Source: Lonepinella koalarum
GTDB lineage: Bacteria; Pseudomonadota; Gammaproteobacteria; Enterobacterales; Pasteurellaceae
Direction: 5' to 3'
Assembly (NCBI RefSeq): GCF_004565475.1
Contig: NZ_SRHX01000002.1
Location: 1-64,000, forward strand
DNA: 64,000 bases
In this document: one piece after another, positions 54,701 to 63,820 of the stretch
How the letters are laid out: each line of letters opens with the position of its first letter
Numbering within the stretch: position 1 is the stretch's first letter
Program-made: the position numbers and the translations under genes
The notes under the pieces: model-generated
Databases searched by the model: none
Told to the model about the DNA's origin: nothing
The model's input: only the letters and a program-made list of their open reading frames with translations

Positions 54701-55647
54701 TACGTGCAATTTGGGCGGAACTTACTCACCAAATGCAACGCTTGCGTGATAATCCTGAATGTGCTGATCAAGAATTTGCAGCTAAGAAAAATCCTGACGA
54801 TAGAGGTCTTTCTGCTTATTTAACTTACAATGTTGATCAAGATATAGCTGCCCCTTATATTGCTACTGGCAAAAAGCCGCGTATTGCGATTTTACGTGAA
54901 CAAGGGGTAAACAGTCACGTTGAAATGGCAGCCGCCTTTGACCGAGCCGGTTTTGAAGCTATTGATGTGCATATGAGCGATTTACACCATGCTCGCTGTA
55001 ATCTGAAAGATTTCAATGCGTTAGTAGCTTGTGGTGGTTTCTCTTATGGTGACGTTCTTGGTGCAGGTGGTGGCTGGGCGAAATCTATCTTATTTAATAC
55101 CGCACTTCGTGAGCAATTCCAAACTTTCTTTGCGCGTGAAGATACGCTAACTCTCGGAATTTGTAACGGTTGCCAAATGATCTCAAATTTAGCAGAGATT
55201 ATTCCCGGCACAGAAAACTGGCCACGTTTTGTACGTAATATGTCGGAACGTTTTGAAGCTCGCGCAGCGTTAGTACGAATTAATCAAAATAATTCTCCAT
55301 GGTTTACGGAAATGGCAGGATCATATATGCCTATTGCCGTATCACATGGCGAAGGTCGAGTGGAATTTAAACATGAAAACCAGCTACAAGGCTTACATAA
55401 ACAAGGGTTAATTATTGCTCAATATGTGGATAACAATATTCAACCTACCGAAGCCTATCCAGCAAATCCAAACGGATCGGTGGATGGAATCACCGCACTT
55501 TCCAACCAGAACGGACGTGTTGCTATTATGATGCCACATCCTGAACGAGTTTTCCGTGCTGTGAGCAATTCTTGGTATCCAAAAGAATGGAATGAAGATG
55601 GAGCTTGGATGCGGTTGTTTAGAAATGCCAGAGTGTTTTTTAAATAG
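51754..55647 (+). CDS. purL: Phosphoribosylformylglycinamidine synthase
   Basis: 1,297 residues, full length for the large single-chain PurL of gamma-proteobacteria. It converts FGAR, glutamine and ATP to FGAM in purine synthesis. Motifs: [15 protein letters not shown] (about 212), [38 protein letters not shown] in outline (about 295-335), [14 protein letters not shown] (about 510), and the C-terminal class I glutaminase from about 1045 with the nucleophile in LGICNGCQM (Cys near 1137) and HGEGRVEF plus PHPERVFRA (His and Glu, near 1208 and 1265). All key residues appear present. It is the host gene next to the phage attachment site and carries several uptake cores. Confidence 0.98.
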   Translation: MFQIFRGSPALSEFRLNQLATRFQKTSLPVNSCYAEYVHFAHLKAALNTEEMQKLEELLHYGPTLAQHEPQGECYVVIPRVGTISSWSSKATDIAHNCGLDKVVRLERGLAFYFEFERALTEDEQATLTYHIHDRMMENVVRELVHASKLFYQQEPKAFTTVDILSSGRQALEQANVNLGLALAEDEMDYLVENFTALGRNPVDIELYMFAQANSEHCRHKIFNADWVIDGEKQEKSLFKMIKNTFEKTPDYVLSAYKDNAAVMNGSKVGRFFPDQDGQYRYHNEDAHILMKVETHNHPTAISPFPGAATGSGGEIRDEGATGRGAKPKAGLVGFSVSNLVIPGFEQPWENPLSKPNRIASALDIMLDGPLGGAAFNNEFGRPALLGYFRTYEEKVNSFAGEEVRGYHKPIMLAGGIGNIRAEHVQKGEIAVGSKLIVLGGPAMNIGLGGGAASSMASGKSKEDLDFASVQRDNPEMERRCQEVIDRCWQLGDDNPILFIHDVGAGGLSNAMPELVHDGGRGGNFELRKILSDERGMSPLEIWCNESQERYVLAVSPEKLPLFEALCQRERAPYAVIGEATEALHLTLNDRHFGNKPIDLPMNVLLGKTPKMTRDVQSTAVQNPAVSQHGITLKDALHRVLRLPVVAEKTFLITIGDRSVTGMVARDQMVGPWQIPVSDVAVTTASLDSYHGEAMTIGERAPVALLDFAASARLAVAESITNIAATNIGDIKRIKLSANWMSAAGHHGEDAGLYQAVKAVGEELCPALGLTIPVGKDSMSMKTTWQENGEQKSVTAPLSLVISAFARVEDVRKTVTPQLRTDQGVTRLLLIDLGEGRNRLGATALAQVYKQLGDKPADVVNVDLLKNFFNAMQTLVQDGKLLAYHDRSDGGLIVTLAEMAFAGHCGVSAHISTLGDNDLSVLFNEELGAVIQVRESDLNAVRDVLSQHGLIHLTKELGYVTENDEFIISRGNKVLLDEKRSELRAIWAELTHQMQRLRDNPECADQEFAAKKNPDDRGLSAYLTYNVDQDIAAPYIATGKKPRIAILREQGVNSHVEMAAAFDRAGFEAIDVHMSDLHHARCNLKDFNALVACGGFSYGDVLGAGGGWAKSILFNTALREQFQTFFAREDTLTLGICNGCQMISNLAEIIPGTENWPRFVRNMSERFEARAALVRINQNNSPWFTEMAGSYMPIAVSHGEGRVEFKHENQLQGLHKQGLIIAQYVDNNIQPTEAYPANPNGSVDGITALSNQNGRVAIMMPHPERVFRAVSNSWYPKEWNEDGAWMRLFRNARVFFK

Positions 55648-55708
55648 AATATGTTGTTAAAAACGAAAGGGGATGAAAAAAATGATCTGACCCCAAAAAG
55701 TTAGACAC

Positions 55709-56494
55709 TTACATTAAGGACTGAAGACGATATTGTATCGGACTCAGTCCTTTTAATTTTAACTGAATACGTTCTTCATTGTAATAGCGAGCATACTCAT
55801 CAATCATGATTTTAATCTCATCAACTGTTTTAAAGGATTTCCCATAAAAACGCTCCGTTTTCATTCGCCCAAAAAAACTCTCCATTGCAGCATTATCTAG
55901 GCAATTTCCTTTACGAGACATACTTTGTTCAATGCCATTTTCTTGCAATATTCGCTGATAAGCTCGCATTTGATAGTGCCAACCTTGGTGTGAATGCAAC
56001 ACCGTTTTTTCTTCCTTAGTACGTTTTTTCAATGCGTTTTGCAACATCGTTTCTACTAATGCCCAATTCGAACTAGTGCTAGTGTGATGTGCGATTAGCT
56101 CGTTGTTAAATGTATCTAAAATCGGCGAAAAATAGAGTTTATTACCATCTTCTGCCTTGAACTCCGTAATATCTGTAAGCCATTTTTCATTCAGTTTGCT
56201 AGCGGTAAAATCACGTTTAAGCCGATTTTCGGCAATTCTTCCGACTTCACCACGGTAAGCATTATATTTTCGGCATTTTTTGCTTTTCACCTGCAAGCCC
56301 ATTTCTTGCATAAGTCGTTGAATTTTCTTATGATTGATACCTTTTAATTCCGCAGCTACACGGCGATAGCCATACTCAGGGTGCTTTGCTTTTATCTTCC
56401 TGATTTCTGCTCTAAGAGCTTCATCTTTATCCGTTTTAGGCTTGATATGATAGAAAAATACACTACGAGAAAGTCCCGCAATTTCGAGCAACAA
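55709..56494 (-). CDS. IS3-family transposase OrfB (DDE integrase part)
   Basis: 261 residues as an independent frame. The integrase core carries all three catalytic acids: NEKWLTDITEF (first Asp), SPILDTFNNELIAHH (second Asp) and CLDNAAMESFFGRMKTE (Glu), followed by the KSF..VDEIKIMIDEYARYYNEERIQLKLKG end typical of rve_3. The functional enzyme is the OrfAB fusion: the frame is open upstream of the first ATG (ETAEAVQALRLRYPLALLLEIAGLSRS), reaching the slip site at 56578-56572. Confidence 0.93.
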   Translation of the reverse strand: MLLEIAGLSRSVFFYHIKPKTDKDEALRAEIRKIKAKHPEYGYRRVAAELKGINHKKIQRLMQEMGLQVKSKKCRKYNAYRGEVGRIAENRLKRDFTASKLNEKWLTDITEFKAEDGNKLYFSPILDTFNNELIAHHTSTSSNWALVETMLQNALKKRTKEEKTVLHSHQGWHYQMRAYQRILQENGIEQSMSRKGNCLDNAAMESFFGRMKTERFYGKSFKTVDEIKIMIDEYARYYNEERIQLKLKGLSPIQYRLQSLM

Positions 56495-56514
56495 AGCTAA
56501 CGGATAGCGTAATC

Positions 56515-57033
56515 TTAAGGCTTGGACCGCTTCTGCCGTTTCCTGTCTTCTCGTTTGATAATCTCGTCCAACTTTTTTAGAAAAGCGTTCTCCGCTTCAA
56601 GTCTTAAAATACGAAGTTCCAGCTCTTCTCCACGGGTTTTAGGTTTTGGGGGCATTTTAGGGTATTTCGGGGTCATATTCAGACGACCTTTAGGTTTGGG
56701 TAATAAGCCATTTATACCTTGTTTTTCAAAGGTTTTCAACCATTGACTAATCATGCCCGAGCTACTTAAGCCAAAATGTAACGCTGCACCACGACCCGAA
56801 AATTGACCCAAAAGTACGCTTTGAACAACGTTAAATTTGAACTCTGGAGAATACTTTTGTTTGCTATGTCGGACAGCTAATCCACTACTGCCTGAGTGTT
56901 TAAATTGCACAATCCAACGTCTAGCTGTCTCATTGGGCAGGTCAAAATGTTTGCATGTTATAGATAAACTTTCGTGATTTGAGAAGTAAAAATCCACGAC
57001 TTGTTGTTTGAATGTTTGGTTGTATTTAGTCAT
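56515..57033 (-). CDS. IS3-family transposase OrfA
   Basis: 172 residues with two helix-turn-helix units: FKQQVVDFYFSNHESLSITCKHFDLPNETARRWIVQF (about 8-44) and FKFNVVQSVLLGQFSGRGAALHFGLSSSGMISQWLKTF (about 68-105). A leucine-zipper segment (ELELRILRLEAENAFLKKL) follows. It binds the IS ends and, by -1 slippage on A-AAA-AAG at codons near residue 151, produces the OrfAB transposase. Confidence 0.92.
   Translation of the reverse strand: MTKYNQTFKQQVVDFYFSNHESLSITCKHFDLPNETARRWIVQFKHSGSSGLAVRHSKQKYSPEFKFNVVQSVLLGQFSGRGAALHFGLSSSGMISQWLKTFEKQGINGLLPKPKGRLNMTPKYPKMPPKPKTRGEELELRILRLEAENAFLKKLDEIIKREDRKRQKRSKP
56572..56578 (-). other. Programmed -1 frameshift heptamer
   Basis: AAAAAAG on the minus strand in orfA phase A-AAA-AAG, preceding an in-frame stop for orfA and an open -1 frame into orfB. 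It is the standard IS3-family signal. Confidence 0.85.
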
Positions 57034-57146
57034 AAAAATCTACACCTTGACTGGGTTGGTTATTAGTCCAACTTTTGGGGTGTAGATCAAAAATATTAAA
57101 TTCTAATTTTATTGTCATTATTAATATAAAATATTATTATTATTTC

Positions 57147-57175
57147 TTGAAATAGTGTTTTCATAGGTATATCAT
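57147..57175 (+). promoter_or_regulatory. Promoter of autotransporter 1
   Basis: TTGAAA (57147-57152), 17-bp spacer, TATCAT (57170-57175), with AAGGAG 12 bp before ATG 57228. The same promoter precedes the second gene. An AT-rich ATT-repeat stretch upstream (TTGTCATTATTAATATAAAA) weakly resembles a Fur box, which is only a guess. The IS ends 57 bp upstream. Confidence 0.75.
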
Positions 57176-57227
57176 GTCGTCCGCAGTTTTTATGTGTATG
57201 GATATATTTTTTATTAAGGAGAATAAA

Positions 57228-60173
57228 ATGAAAATTGTTCATTTCAAATATTCAGCATTAACGCTTGCTTTAATATCGAATTTTGCCGTTGCGAATTTAG
57301 CTCAAACTACGCAGGTAGCAGATGCACCGACAGCGACAATAGATCAACAGCATGTGCCGGCTTTTGAGTTACGCAATCAAAATATTACGGAAGATGAAAG
57401 CCCAAAATCAGTATTCCTTCATCTTAATAATGTGGCAAAATCTGTGATAGATAACGTGTCTATTACGAATGCAAAAAATCCAGTGGGGATTATTCATATT
57501 GCCAACACCAATCTTACGGTTAATAGTTTGAATGTCACTTCAACCAATAAAGAAAGTAGATTTGGCATATTTCTTGCTGAATCGAATGCCAGCATTAACA
57601 ATATGACCGTTGATGTCACCATAGCAAATTCACCTCATGGAGCGTTGTATTTTGATAGCCAGCCAGAGCAATCTTCTACGGTGACCAATTCATCCATTGC
57701 TAACCATGGTGATAACAGTACAGTTGTTGGGTTTGAGAACCATAATGCCACTTTTCGTCATGTAGCATTAAATACGACTGGGAAAGGCTCAACGTTGTTT
57801 TCTATAAGAGATAATTCTCAGTTGATTGCTGATAATATTACTGCCAACAATGCCGGAGATAATGGTTTTGTTATTCAAGTAGAAAAAAGCACGGTAATTG
57901 GAGAGCATGGTAATAATTTTAGCTTTGAAAACAGCCATATTACGAGTAAGCAAGGGATTAATTGGATTGAAAATGGCGATGATACTGATCTGGCTGGAAA
58001 CATCCAAACGGTTAAGATACATTTAGATAATACCACGCTTGAAGCTAAAGATCAGTTAGTTCATGCAACTCGTAATGACTACGACATATTCACTACAGTG
58101 TTTGAACTGCAAAACAATTCTACATTAATTGGTGGGTTTAAAGAACCGAACAGTACTATTGATATTACTTTACATCCGACATCGACATGGAAAATGACAT
58201 CTGACTCGCATATTCAGCTTTTAAGTTCATCAGGTGAGCAATCACTCATTGATTTTGCTTATGATGATAGCGATAAAACCAAAACATTAAGTGTAGATTG
58301 GCGATATTCAGGAAACCATTCATTCAATTTAAATTCAAAACTAGTCGATAATCAAAGTGATAAGATCGTCATAAATAATAGAATTCTGGAAAATTCAAGA
58401 GCCATTTTAAATATTACAGATAGAAGTGGTAATGATGAATTTGAGAATCCTAATCACAGTGCGACAGTGCTTGAAGCGACACCAGATTATGCAAATAATA
58501 TTACGGTGATACTAAATGGCACAAATTATGTTAATGCCGGTGGCTATCGTTATCATTTAGCGAATGAAACGACGACGAATGGACAGGCTATTTGGAAATT
58601 GACTAGTTTACTCAAAGACGGCGAGCCGGTAAAAGATCCTGATTTTAATAAACCAAAAGTGGAAGACCCGAAAGCGGAAGATCCAAAAATGAAAGATCCA
58701 AAAGACGATGAATTGGTTCCATATTCGGATGATGAAAAAATATCGCCACATGAAGATTTAAATCTTCCTCCTAAGGATGATAATAAACCGGAAACAAACC
58801 CGGAAGCCAAACCGGAAATTAAACCGGAAATTAAACCGGAAATTAAACCGGAAATTAAACCGGAAATTAAACCGGAAATTAAACCGGAAATTAAACCGGA
58901 AATTAAACCGGAAATTAAACCGGAAACTAAACCACAAATTAAACCGGAAATTAAACCGGAAACTAAACCGGAAACCAAACCGGAAACCAAACCGGAAACC
59001 AAACCGGAAACTAAACCGGAAACTAAACCGGAAACTAAGCCGGAAATGAAACCGGAAACTAAGCCAGAAATTAAACCGGAAATTAAACCGGAAACTAAGC
59101 CGGAAACTAAGCCGGAAACTAAGCCGGAAACTAAGCCGGAAATTAAACCGGAAATTAAACCGGAAACTAAGCCGGAAATTAAACCGGAAATTAAACCGGA
59201 AATGAAACCGGAAACTAAACCGGAGACTAAACCGGAGACTAAACCACAAACCAAGCCAAACGGTGGTTCAACCGCAAAACCGCAGTTGGAGTTGAATGAT
59301 ACTGCAAATAACTTAACGTCTTTGCGCGCGGCACAAGTCGCAATATTAGATGCAGAATTAGCCGGTATTCATCAACGTTTAGGTGATGTGAGAAAGGGTA
59401 CATCAACGAGTGTTTGGACACGTAGCGTTAATCAAAGCCAAAAATTTGATAAACAATCGGTATCATCACAAAGTAAAACATCTGGTGGCACACTAGATAC
59501 TTACAATTTACAAGTCGGTGCGGATACGGATGTAACGGATAATGTACGTATTGGGGGATTTATCAGTACAACCGCTGCCAAAATGGACTTCGACGGTTCA
59601 TATAGTAATGCTAAATTGTATTCAAAAGCAGTTGCACTTTATGCGAGCTATTTGAATGAAAATGGCTTCTATGTGGACGGTATTGCCAAATACTCTCGTT
59701 TACGTTCTGAATTTAATGCGGGGGGACAGGGTAAAAAAGATGTAACCTATCATTACAATGCTTACATTGTTTCTACTGAAGTCGGTCGCGAATTTAGTTT
59801 TGCTGAACAATGGTCAGTGACACCGCAAGTACAATTAGGTTGGTCAACTATTTCTGGTAACCAATATGAAGATCGCTTAAATGTATTGCACAGCAAAGTA
59901 GGTGTACGTGTGGCGAAAGGTATTCAAACCGGTCGTTTGAGTTTGAAACTATTTGCCGAAGTAAACGGTGTGTATGATAAATTTAACCATAGCAAAGTGA
60001 CATTAGGTCAACAAGGTTTTGATATTGCCCGTCTTAGTGGCAGAGTGGAAACGGTAGTCGGTTTAAGTTTATCTGCGGGTAGCCATAGTTTTAGCGTTCA
60101 AGCGAACAATGCCTACGGTCAACATATAAAACAACCTTGGTCTGCTCAAGCTACTTATCGTTATCAATGGTAA
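57228..60173 (+). CDS. Type V autotransporter with KPE-repeat stalk, copy 1
   Basis: 981 residues from ATG 57228. Signal peptide MKIVHFKYSALTLALISNF, cleaved near VANLA. The passenger (about 30-490) has regular short Asn/Thr-rich strands typical of pertactin-like beta-helices (VTNSSIANHGDNSTVVGFENHNATFRHVALNTTGKG in outline). A charged PKVEDPKAEDPK segment leads into about 38 tetrapeptide KPE(I/T/M) units (about 520-675). The C-terminal 295 residues are the autotransporter beta-barrel: LRAAQVAILDAELAGIHQRLGDVRKG, then strands ending ATYRYQW with aromatic C-terminus. It is an outer-membrane surface protein, probably an adhesin, possibly left attached or released. Confidence 0.9.
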   Translation: MKIVHFKYSALTLALISNFAVANLAQTTQVADAPTATIDQQHVPAFELRNQNITEDESPKSVFLHLNNVAKSVIDNVSITNAKNPVGIIHIANTNLTVNSLNVTSTNKESRFGIFLAESNASINNMTVDVTIANSPHGALYFDSQPEQSSTVTNSSIANHGDNSTVVGFENHNATFRHVALNTTGKGSTLFSIRDNSQLIADNITANNAGDNGFVIQVEKSTVIGEHGNNFSFENSHITSKQGINWIENGDDTDLAGNIQTVKIHLDNTTLEAKDQLVHATRNDYDIFTTVFELQNNSTLIGGFKEPNSTIDITLHPTSTWKMTSDSHIQLLSSSGEQSLIDFAYDDSDKTKTLSVDWRYSGNHSFNLNSKLVDNQSDKIVINNRILENSRAILNITDRSGNDEFENPNHSATVLEATPDYANNITVILNGTNYVNAGGYRYHLANETTTNGQAIWKLTSLLKDGEPVKDPDFNKPKVEDPKAEDPKMKDPKDDELVPYSDDEKISPHEDLNLPPKDDNKPETNPEAKPEIKPEIKPEIKPEIKPEIKPEIKPEIKPEIKPEIKPETKPQIKPEIKPETKPETKPETKPETKPETKPETKPETKPEMKPETKPEIKPEIKPETKPETKPETKPETKPEIKPEIKPETKPEIKPEIKPEMKPETKPETKPETKPQTKPNGGSTAKPQLELNDTANNLTSLRAAQVAILDAELAGIHQRLGDVRKGTSTSVWTRSVNQSQKFDKQSVSSQSKTSGGTLDTYNLQVGADTDVTDNVRIGGFISTTAAKMDFDGSYSNAKLYSKAVALYASYLNENGFYVDGIAKYSRLRSEFNAGGQGKKDVTYHYNAYIVSTEVGREFSFAEQWSVTPQVQLGWSTISGNQYEDRLNVLHSKVGVRVAKGIQTGRLSLKLFAEVNGVYDKFNHSKVTLGQQGFDIARLSGRVETVVGLSLSAGSHSFSVQANNAYGQHIKQPWSAQATYRYQW
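58789..59250 (+). repeat. 12-bp tandem repeat encoding KPE(I/T)
   Basis: Unit AAACCGGAAATT (or ACT, ACC, ATG variants in the last codon, and AAG for AAA), about 38 copies. Length is a multiple of three, so copy changes keep the frame and alter stalk length only. Confidence 0.95.
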
Positions 60174-60176
60174 GCT

Positions 60177-60235
60177 AAATAAAAGATCTGCCTTGCTTTG
60201 CTATGGATGGCGAAGTATAGGTAGATTTTTTATGT
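60177..60235 (+). terminator. Terminator after autotransporter 1
   Basis: AGATCTGCCTTGCTTTGC and GGCGAAGTATAGGTAGAT form an imperfect stem followed by TTTTTT. A closely related copy follows the second gene at 63718-63775. Confidence 0.7.
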
Positions 60236-60239
60236 TATT

Positions 60240-60525
60240 TTGTCGATTAAGTTAATAAATATTATAGCTAAAGTGGTTTAGTAACTGGACATAAAATGAA
60301 TAAATGCTAGATATTTCAATGTATTGTTCTATCTTAAAAATTTTTACAGTCAAATCTATCAGATCATTTCTTTGATAAAAGTCAAAAAAATATTAAATTC
60401 TCATTTTATTATCATTATTAATATAAAATATTATTATTTTTTCTTGAAATAGTGTTTTCATAGGTATATCATGCCGTCTGCAGTTTTTATGTGTATGGAT
60501 ACATTTTTTAATTAAGGAGAATAAA
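60240..60525 (+). promoter_or_regulatory. Intergenic region with promoter of autotransporter 2
   Basis: TTGAAA (60444-60449), 17-bp spacer, TATCAT (60467-60472), then AAGGAG before ATG 60526. From about 60390 onward the sequence is a near copy of 57090-57227. ATTATCATTATTAATAT (about 60408-60424) is a slightly better Fur-box-like match than in copy 1. No gene is seen in this gap. Confidence 0.7.
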
Positions 60526-63500
60526 ATGAAAATTGTTCATTTCAAATATTCAGCATTAACGCTCGCTTTAATAGCGAATTTTGCGGTCACCCAATCAGCA
60601 CTTGCTGATTTAACACAGATAGGAAAACAGGTTGAAGTTAATAAGGACTCTTATGAGTTAGAAGATAAACATATCAAGGATGAATGGGCGAATGCCTCTA
60701 TTGTTATTTCAAATGTAACAAAGGCAGTCTTGAGTAATATCTCTATTGATCATTCATCAAAGCAAAGTGGTGTTGTAATTGTGAATGATAGCAATGTGAG
60801 TATTAATGGGTTGAAAGTTAATTCAACGAATCCAAAAAGTGACTTTGGTTTATCATTTAGAAATACCAATGTGACAATCAATAATGCGGAGGTTAATGTA
60901 TCAACTAAACCATCAGAGGGACCTCAGGCATTTCGTAGTGCCTTGGATCTTAAGTTCGGATATAATGGAGATAATCCTACAACAGTAGTAAGTAATTCGT
61001 CATTTACCAACCGTGCGAATCAAAGTGCTGTTGTTGTTTTGGCCCAACATAGTGCTATTTTTGATAATGTAACACTTAATGCTACAGGAGAAAAATCTAC
61101 CTTATTTTCGTTACAGGAGGATGCTTCTAGGCTCACTGCGAAAAAAGTGATGGCGACAAATATCAATGATCAAGATGGCTTATTCATTCATATTGCTACA
61201 ACCGTTTCATCTAAAGATATAGTTGGAGACCCCAAAGAACATTCTTTCTTATTTCAAGATAGCAATATTCATACTAGACGAGGTATTTATTGGGAGGATT
61301 CCGAAGGAATAATGGATTTAGCTCTTTTGAATAGTACATTAAATATTGATAATCAATTAGTAGAAATTAGTACTGAGAATGATGTCAATTACAATCTTGC
61401 GACATTAGTTTATTTAGAGAAATCTACTTTAACTGGAGGATTAAAAAATCCAAATAGTTGGGTCGATATTAAGTTAATTGATTCAACTTGGAATGTTACC
61501 TCGAATTCTATCGTACATAATTTATCTACCATTGGGGGAGAATCAAATATTAGTTTTGTGAATAATTCTGATGGATTTAAAACATTAACGATAACGGGCA
61601 AATATCAGGGAGCACATAACTTCTATGTCAACTCAAATATATCACAAGATCAAAGTGATAAAGTGGTACTATCGGGTAAGTTAAGTAATCAAGAGAATAG
61701 TGCAATTTTTTTAGTCAGCGATCAGAGTGGAGACCATAAATTTGATGACCCGAAAAAACATATTATCACGTTATTAGAATCGACTGATTTATCTGATAAT
61801 CTAACAGTTAAATTAGGTGGAGACAATCAATATATCAACGCTGGAGGTTATCGTTATCATTTATATGAACTAACCATTAATGGGAAAAAAGAATGGGGAT
61901 TGGCTAGCAAACTTGATAACAATAATGAACCAGAAATAGATCCAGATTTTAATAAACCAAAAATGGAAGAACCAAAGGCCGAGGAACCGAAATCTGATGA
62001 ATTAGTTCCATATCCGGATGATGAAAAAATATCGCCGCATGAAGATTTAAATCTTCCTCCTAATGATGATAATAAACCGGAAATTAAACCGGAAACTAAA
62101 CCGGAAACTAAGCCGGAAATTAACCCGGAAATTAACCCGGAAATTAACCCGGAAATTAACCCGGAAACTAAGCCGGAAACCAAACCGGAAATTAACCCGG
62201 AAATTAAACCGGAAACTAAGCCGGAAATTAACCCGGAAATTAACCCGGAAATTAACCCGGAAATTAACCCGGAAATTAACCCGGAAATTAACCCGGAAAT
62301 TAACCCGGAAACTAAGCCGGAAACTAAGCCGGAAACCAAACCGGAAATTAAACCGGAAATTAAACCGGAAACCAAACCGGAAACCAAACCGGAAACCAAA
62401 CCGGAAACCAAACCGGAAACTAAGCCGGAAATTAAACCGGAAACTAAGCCAGAAATTAAACCTGAAATTAAACCTGAAATTAAACCGGAAACTAAGCCGG
62501 AAACTAAGCCGGAAACTAAGCCGGAAACTAAGCCGGAAACTAAGCCGGAAACTAAGCCGGAAACTAAGCCGGAAACTAAGCCGGAAACTAAGCCGGAAAC
62601 TAAGCCGGAAATGAAACCGGAAACTAAGCCAGAAATTAAACCTGAAATTAAACCTGAAATGAAACCGGAAACTAAGCCGGAAACTAAGCCGGAAACTAAG
62701 CCTGAAACTAAGCCGGAAATGAAACCGGAAACTAAGCCAGAAACTAAACCGGAAATTAACCCGGAAACTAAGCCGGAAACTAAACCACAAACCAAACCAA
62801 ACAGTGGTTCAACCGCAAAACCGCAGTTGGAGTTGAATGATACTGCAAATAACTTAACGTCTTTGCGCGCGGCACAAGTCGCAATATTAGATGCAGAATT
62901 AGCCGGTATTCATCAACGTTTAGGTGATGTGAGAAAGGGTACATCAACGAGTGTTTGGACACGTAGCGTTAATCAAAGCCAAAAATTTGATAAACAATCG
63001 GTATCATCACAAAGTAAAACATCTGGTGGCACACTAGATACTTACAATTTACAAGTCGGTGCGGATACGGATGTAACGGATAATGTACGTATTGGGGGAT
63101 TTATCAGTACAACCGCTGCCAAAATGGACTTCGACGGTTCATATAGTAATGCTAAATTGTATTCAAAAGCAGTTGCACTTTATGCGAGCTATTTGAATGA
63201 AAATGGCTTCTATGTGGACGGTATTGCCAAATACTCTCGTTTACGTTCTGAATTTAATGCGGGGGGACAGGGTAAAAAAGATGTAACCTATCATTACAAT
63301 GCTTACATTGTTTCTACTGAAGTCGGTCGCGAATTTAGTTTTGCTGAACAATGGTCAGTGACACCGCAAGTACAATTAGGTTGGTCAACTATTTCTGGTA
63401 ACAAATATGAAGATCGCTTAAATGTATTGCACAGCAAAGTAGGTGTACGTGTGGCGAAAGGTATTCAAACCGGTCGTTTGAGTTTGAAACCATTTGCTGA

Positions 63501-63714
63501 AGTAAACGGTGTGTATGATAAATTTAACCATAGCAAAGTGACATTAGGTCAACAAGGTTTTGATATTGCCCGTCTTGGTGGCAGAGTGGAAACGGCAGTC
63601 GGTTTAAGTTTATCTGGTGGTAGCCATAGTTTTAGCGTTCAAGCGAACAATGCCTACGGTCAACATATAAAACAACCTTGGTCTGCTCAAGCTACTTACC
63701 GTTATCAATGGTAA
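60526..63714 (+). CDS. Type V autotransporter with KPE/NPE-repeat stalk, copy 2
   Basis: 1,062 residues. The signal (MKIVHFKYSALTLALIANFA) and beta-barrel (about 760-1062) are almost identical to copy 1; I count only about seven differing residues in the barrel (for example ISGNKYED for ISGNQYED, SLKPFAE for SLKLFAE, LSGGSH for LSAGSH). The passenger (about 30-480) is much more divergent (SNISIDHSSKQSGVVIVNDSNVSING and so on). The stalk has about 60 tetrapeptide units, with many NPEI units besides KPE(I/T). Likely a paralogous surface adhesin or variable antigen made by tandem duplication. Confidence 0.9.
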   Translation: MKIVHFKYSALTLALIANFAVTQSALADLTQIGKQVEVNKDSYELEDKHIKDEWANASIVISNVTKAVLSNISIDHSSKQSGVVIVNDSNVSINGLKVNSTNPKSDFGLSFRNTNVTINNAEVNVSTKPSEGPQAFRSALDLKFGYNGDNPTTVVSNSSFTNRANQSAVVVLAQHSAIFDNVTLNATGEKSTLFSLQEDASRLTAKKVMATNINDQDGLFIHIATTVSSKDIVGDPKEHSFLFQDSNIHTRRGIYWEDSEGIMDLALLNSTLNIDNQLVEISTENDVNYNLATLVYLEKSTLTGGLKNPNSWVDIKLIDSTWNVTSNSIVHNLSTIGGESNISFVNNSDGFKTLTITGKYQGAHNFYVNSNISQDQSDKVVLSGKLSNQENSAIFLVSDQSGDHKFDDPKKHIITLLESTDLSDNLTVKLGGDNQYINAGGYRYHLYELTINGKKEWGLASKLDNNNEPEIDPDFNKPKMEEPKAEEPKSDELVPYPDDEKISPHEDLNLPPNDDNKPEIKPETKPETKPEINPEINPEINPEINPETKPETKPEINPEIKPETKPEINPEINPEINPEINPEINPEINPEINPETKPETKPETKPEIKPEIKPETKPETKPETKPETKPETKPEIKPETKPEIKPEIKPEIKPETKPETKPETKPETKPETKPETKPETKPETKPETKPETKPEMKPETKPEIKPEIKPEMKPETKPETKPETKPETKPEMKPETKPETKPEINPETKPETKPQTKPNSGSTAKPQLELNDTANNLTSLRAAQVAILDAELAGIHQRLGDVRKGTSTSVWTRSVNQSQKFDKQSVSSQSKTSGGTLDTYNLQVGADTDVTDNVRIGGFISTTAAKMDFDGSYSNAKLYSKAVALYASYLNENGFYVDGIAKYSRLRSEFNAGGQGKKDVTYHYNAYIVSTEVGREFSFAEQWSVTPQVQLGWSTISGNKYEDRLNVLHSKVGVRVAKGIQTGRLSLKPFAEVNGVYDKFNHSKVTLGQQGFDIARLGGRVETAVGLSLSGGSHSFSVQANNAYGQHIKQPWSAQATYRYQW
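62074..62795 (+). repeat. 12-bp tandem repeat encoding KPE(I/T) and NPEI
   Basis: About 60 copies; blocks of AACCCGGAAATT units (NPEI) alternate with AAACCGGAAACT type units (KPET). The block structure suggests recent expansion by unequal crossover or slippage. CCTGAAATT variants mark sub-blocks near 62460 and 62640. Confidence 0.95.
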
Positions 63715-63717
63715 GCT

Positions 63718-63776
63718 AAATAAAAGATCTGCCTTGCTTCGCTATAGATGGTGAAGTTTAGGCAGGTTTTTTTTAT
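63718..63776 (+). terminator. Terminator after autotransporter 2
   Basis: AGATCTGCCTTGCTTCGC and GGTGAAGTTTAGGCAGGT form an imperfect stem followed by TTTTTTT. Confidence 0.7.
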
Positions 63777-63820
63777 GTTATAACGCTAGTTAATCTTTTT
63801 GAAAGAGCTGATAATTTTTT

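Larger units (their letters stand above)
55683..57089 (-). mobile_element. IS3-family (IS150 group) insertion sequence
   Basis: The ends are imperfect inverted repeats: TGATCTGACCCCAAAAAGTT at 55683 and, inverted, TGATCTACACCCCAAAAGTT at 57089. An AAA triplet flanks both sides (55680-55682 and 57090-57092), consistent with a 3-bp target duplication. Inside are orfA and orfB in the IS3 arrangement with a slippery heptamer. Both frames are intact, so the element may be active. It separates purL from the first autotransporter gene. Confidence 0.88.

Noticed and set aside
58553-59254. Long minus-strand frames rich in Ser-Gly-Leu-Val over the first repeat
   Set aside because: They are produced by the 12-bp repeat lacking stops in other frames; no start signal and no similar protein type.
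60408-60424. Fur-box-like AT-rich sequence upstream of the autotransporter
   Set aside because: The match is partial in a very AT-rich stretch, so I do not list it as a site, only mention it.
61857-62795. Long open frames on both strands over the second repeat
   Set aside because: Same artefact of the 12-bp unit as in copy 1.
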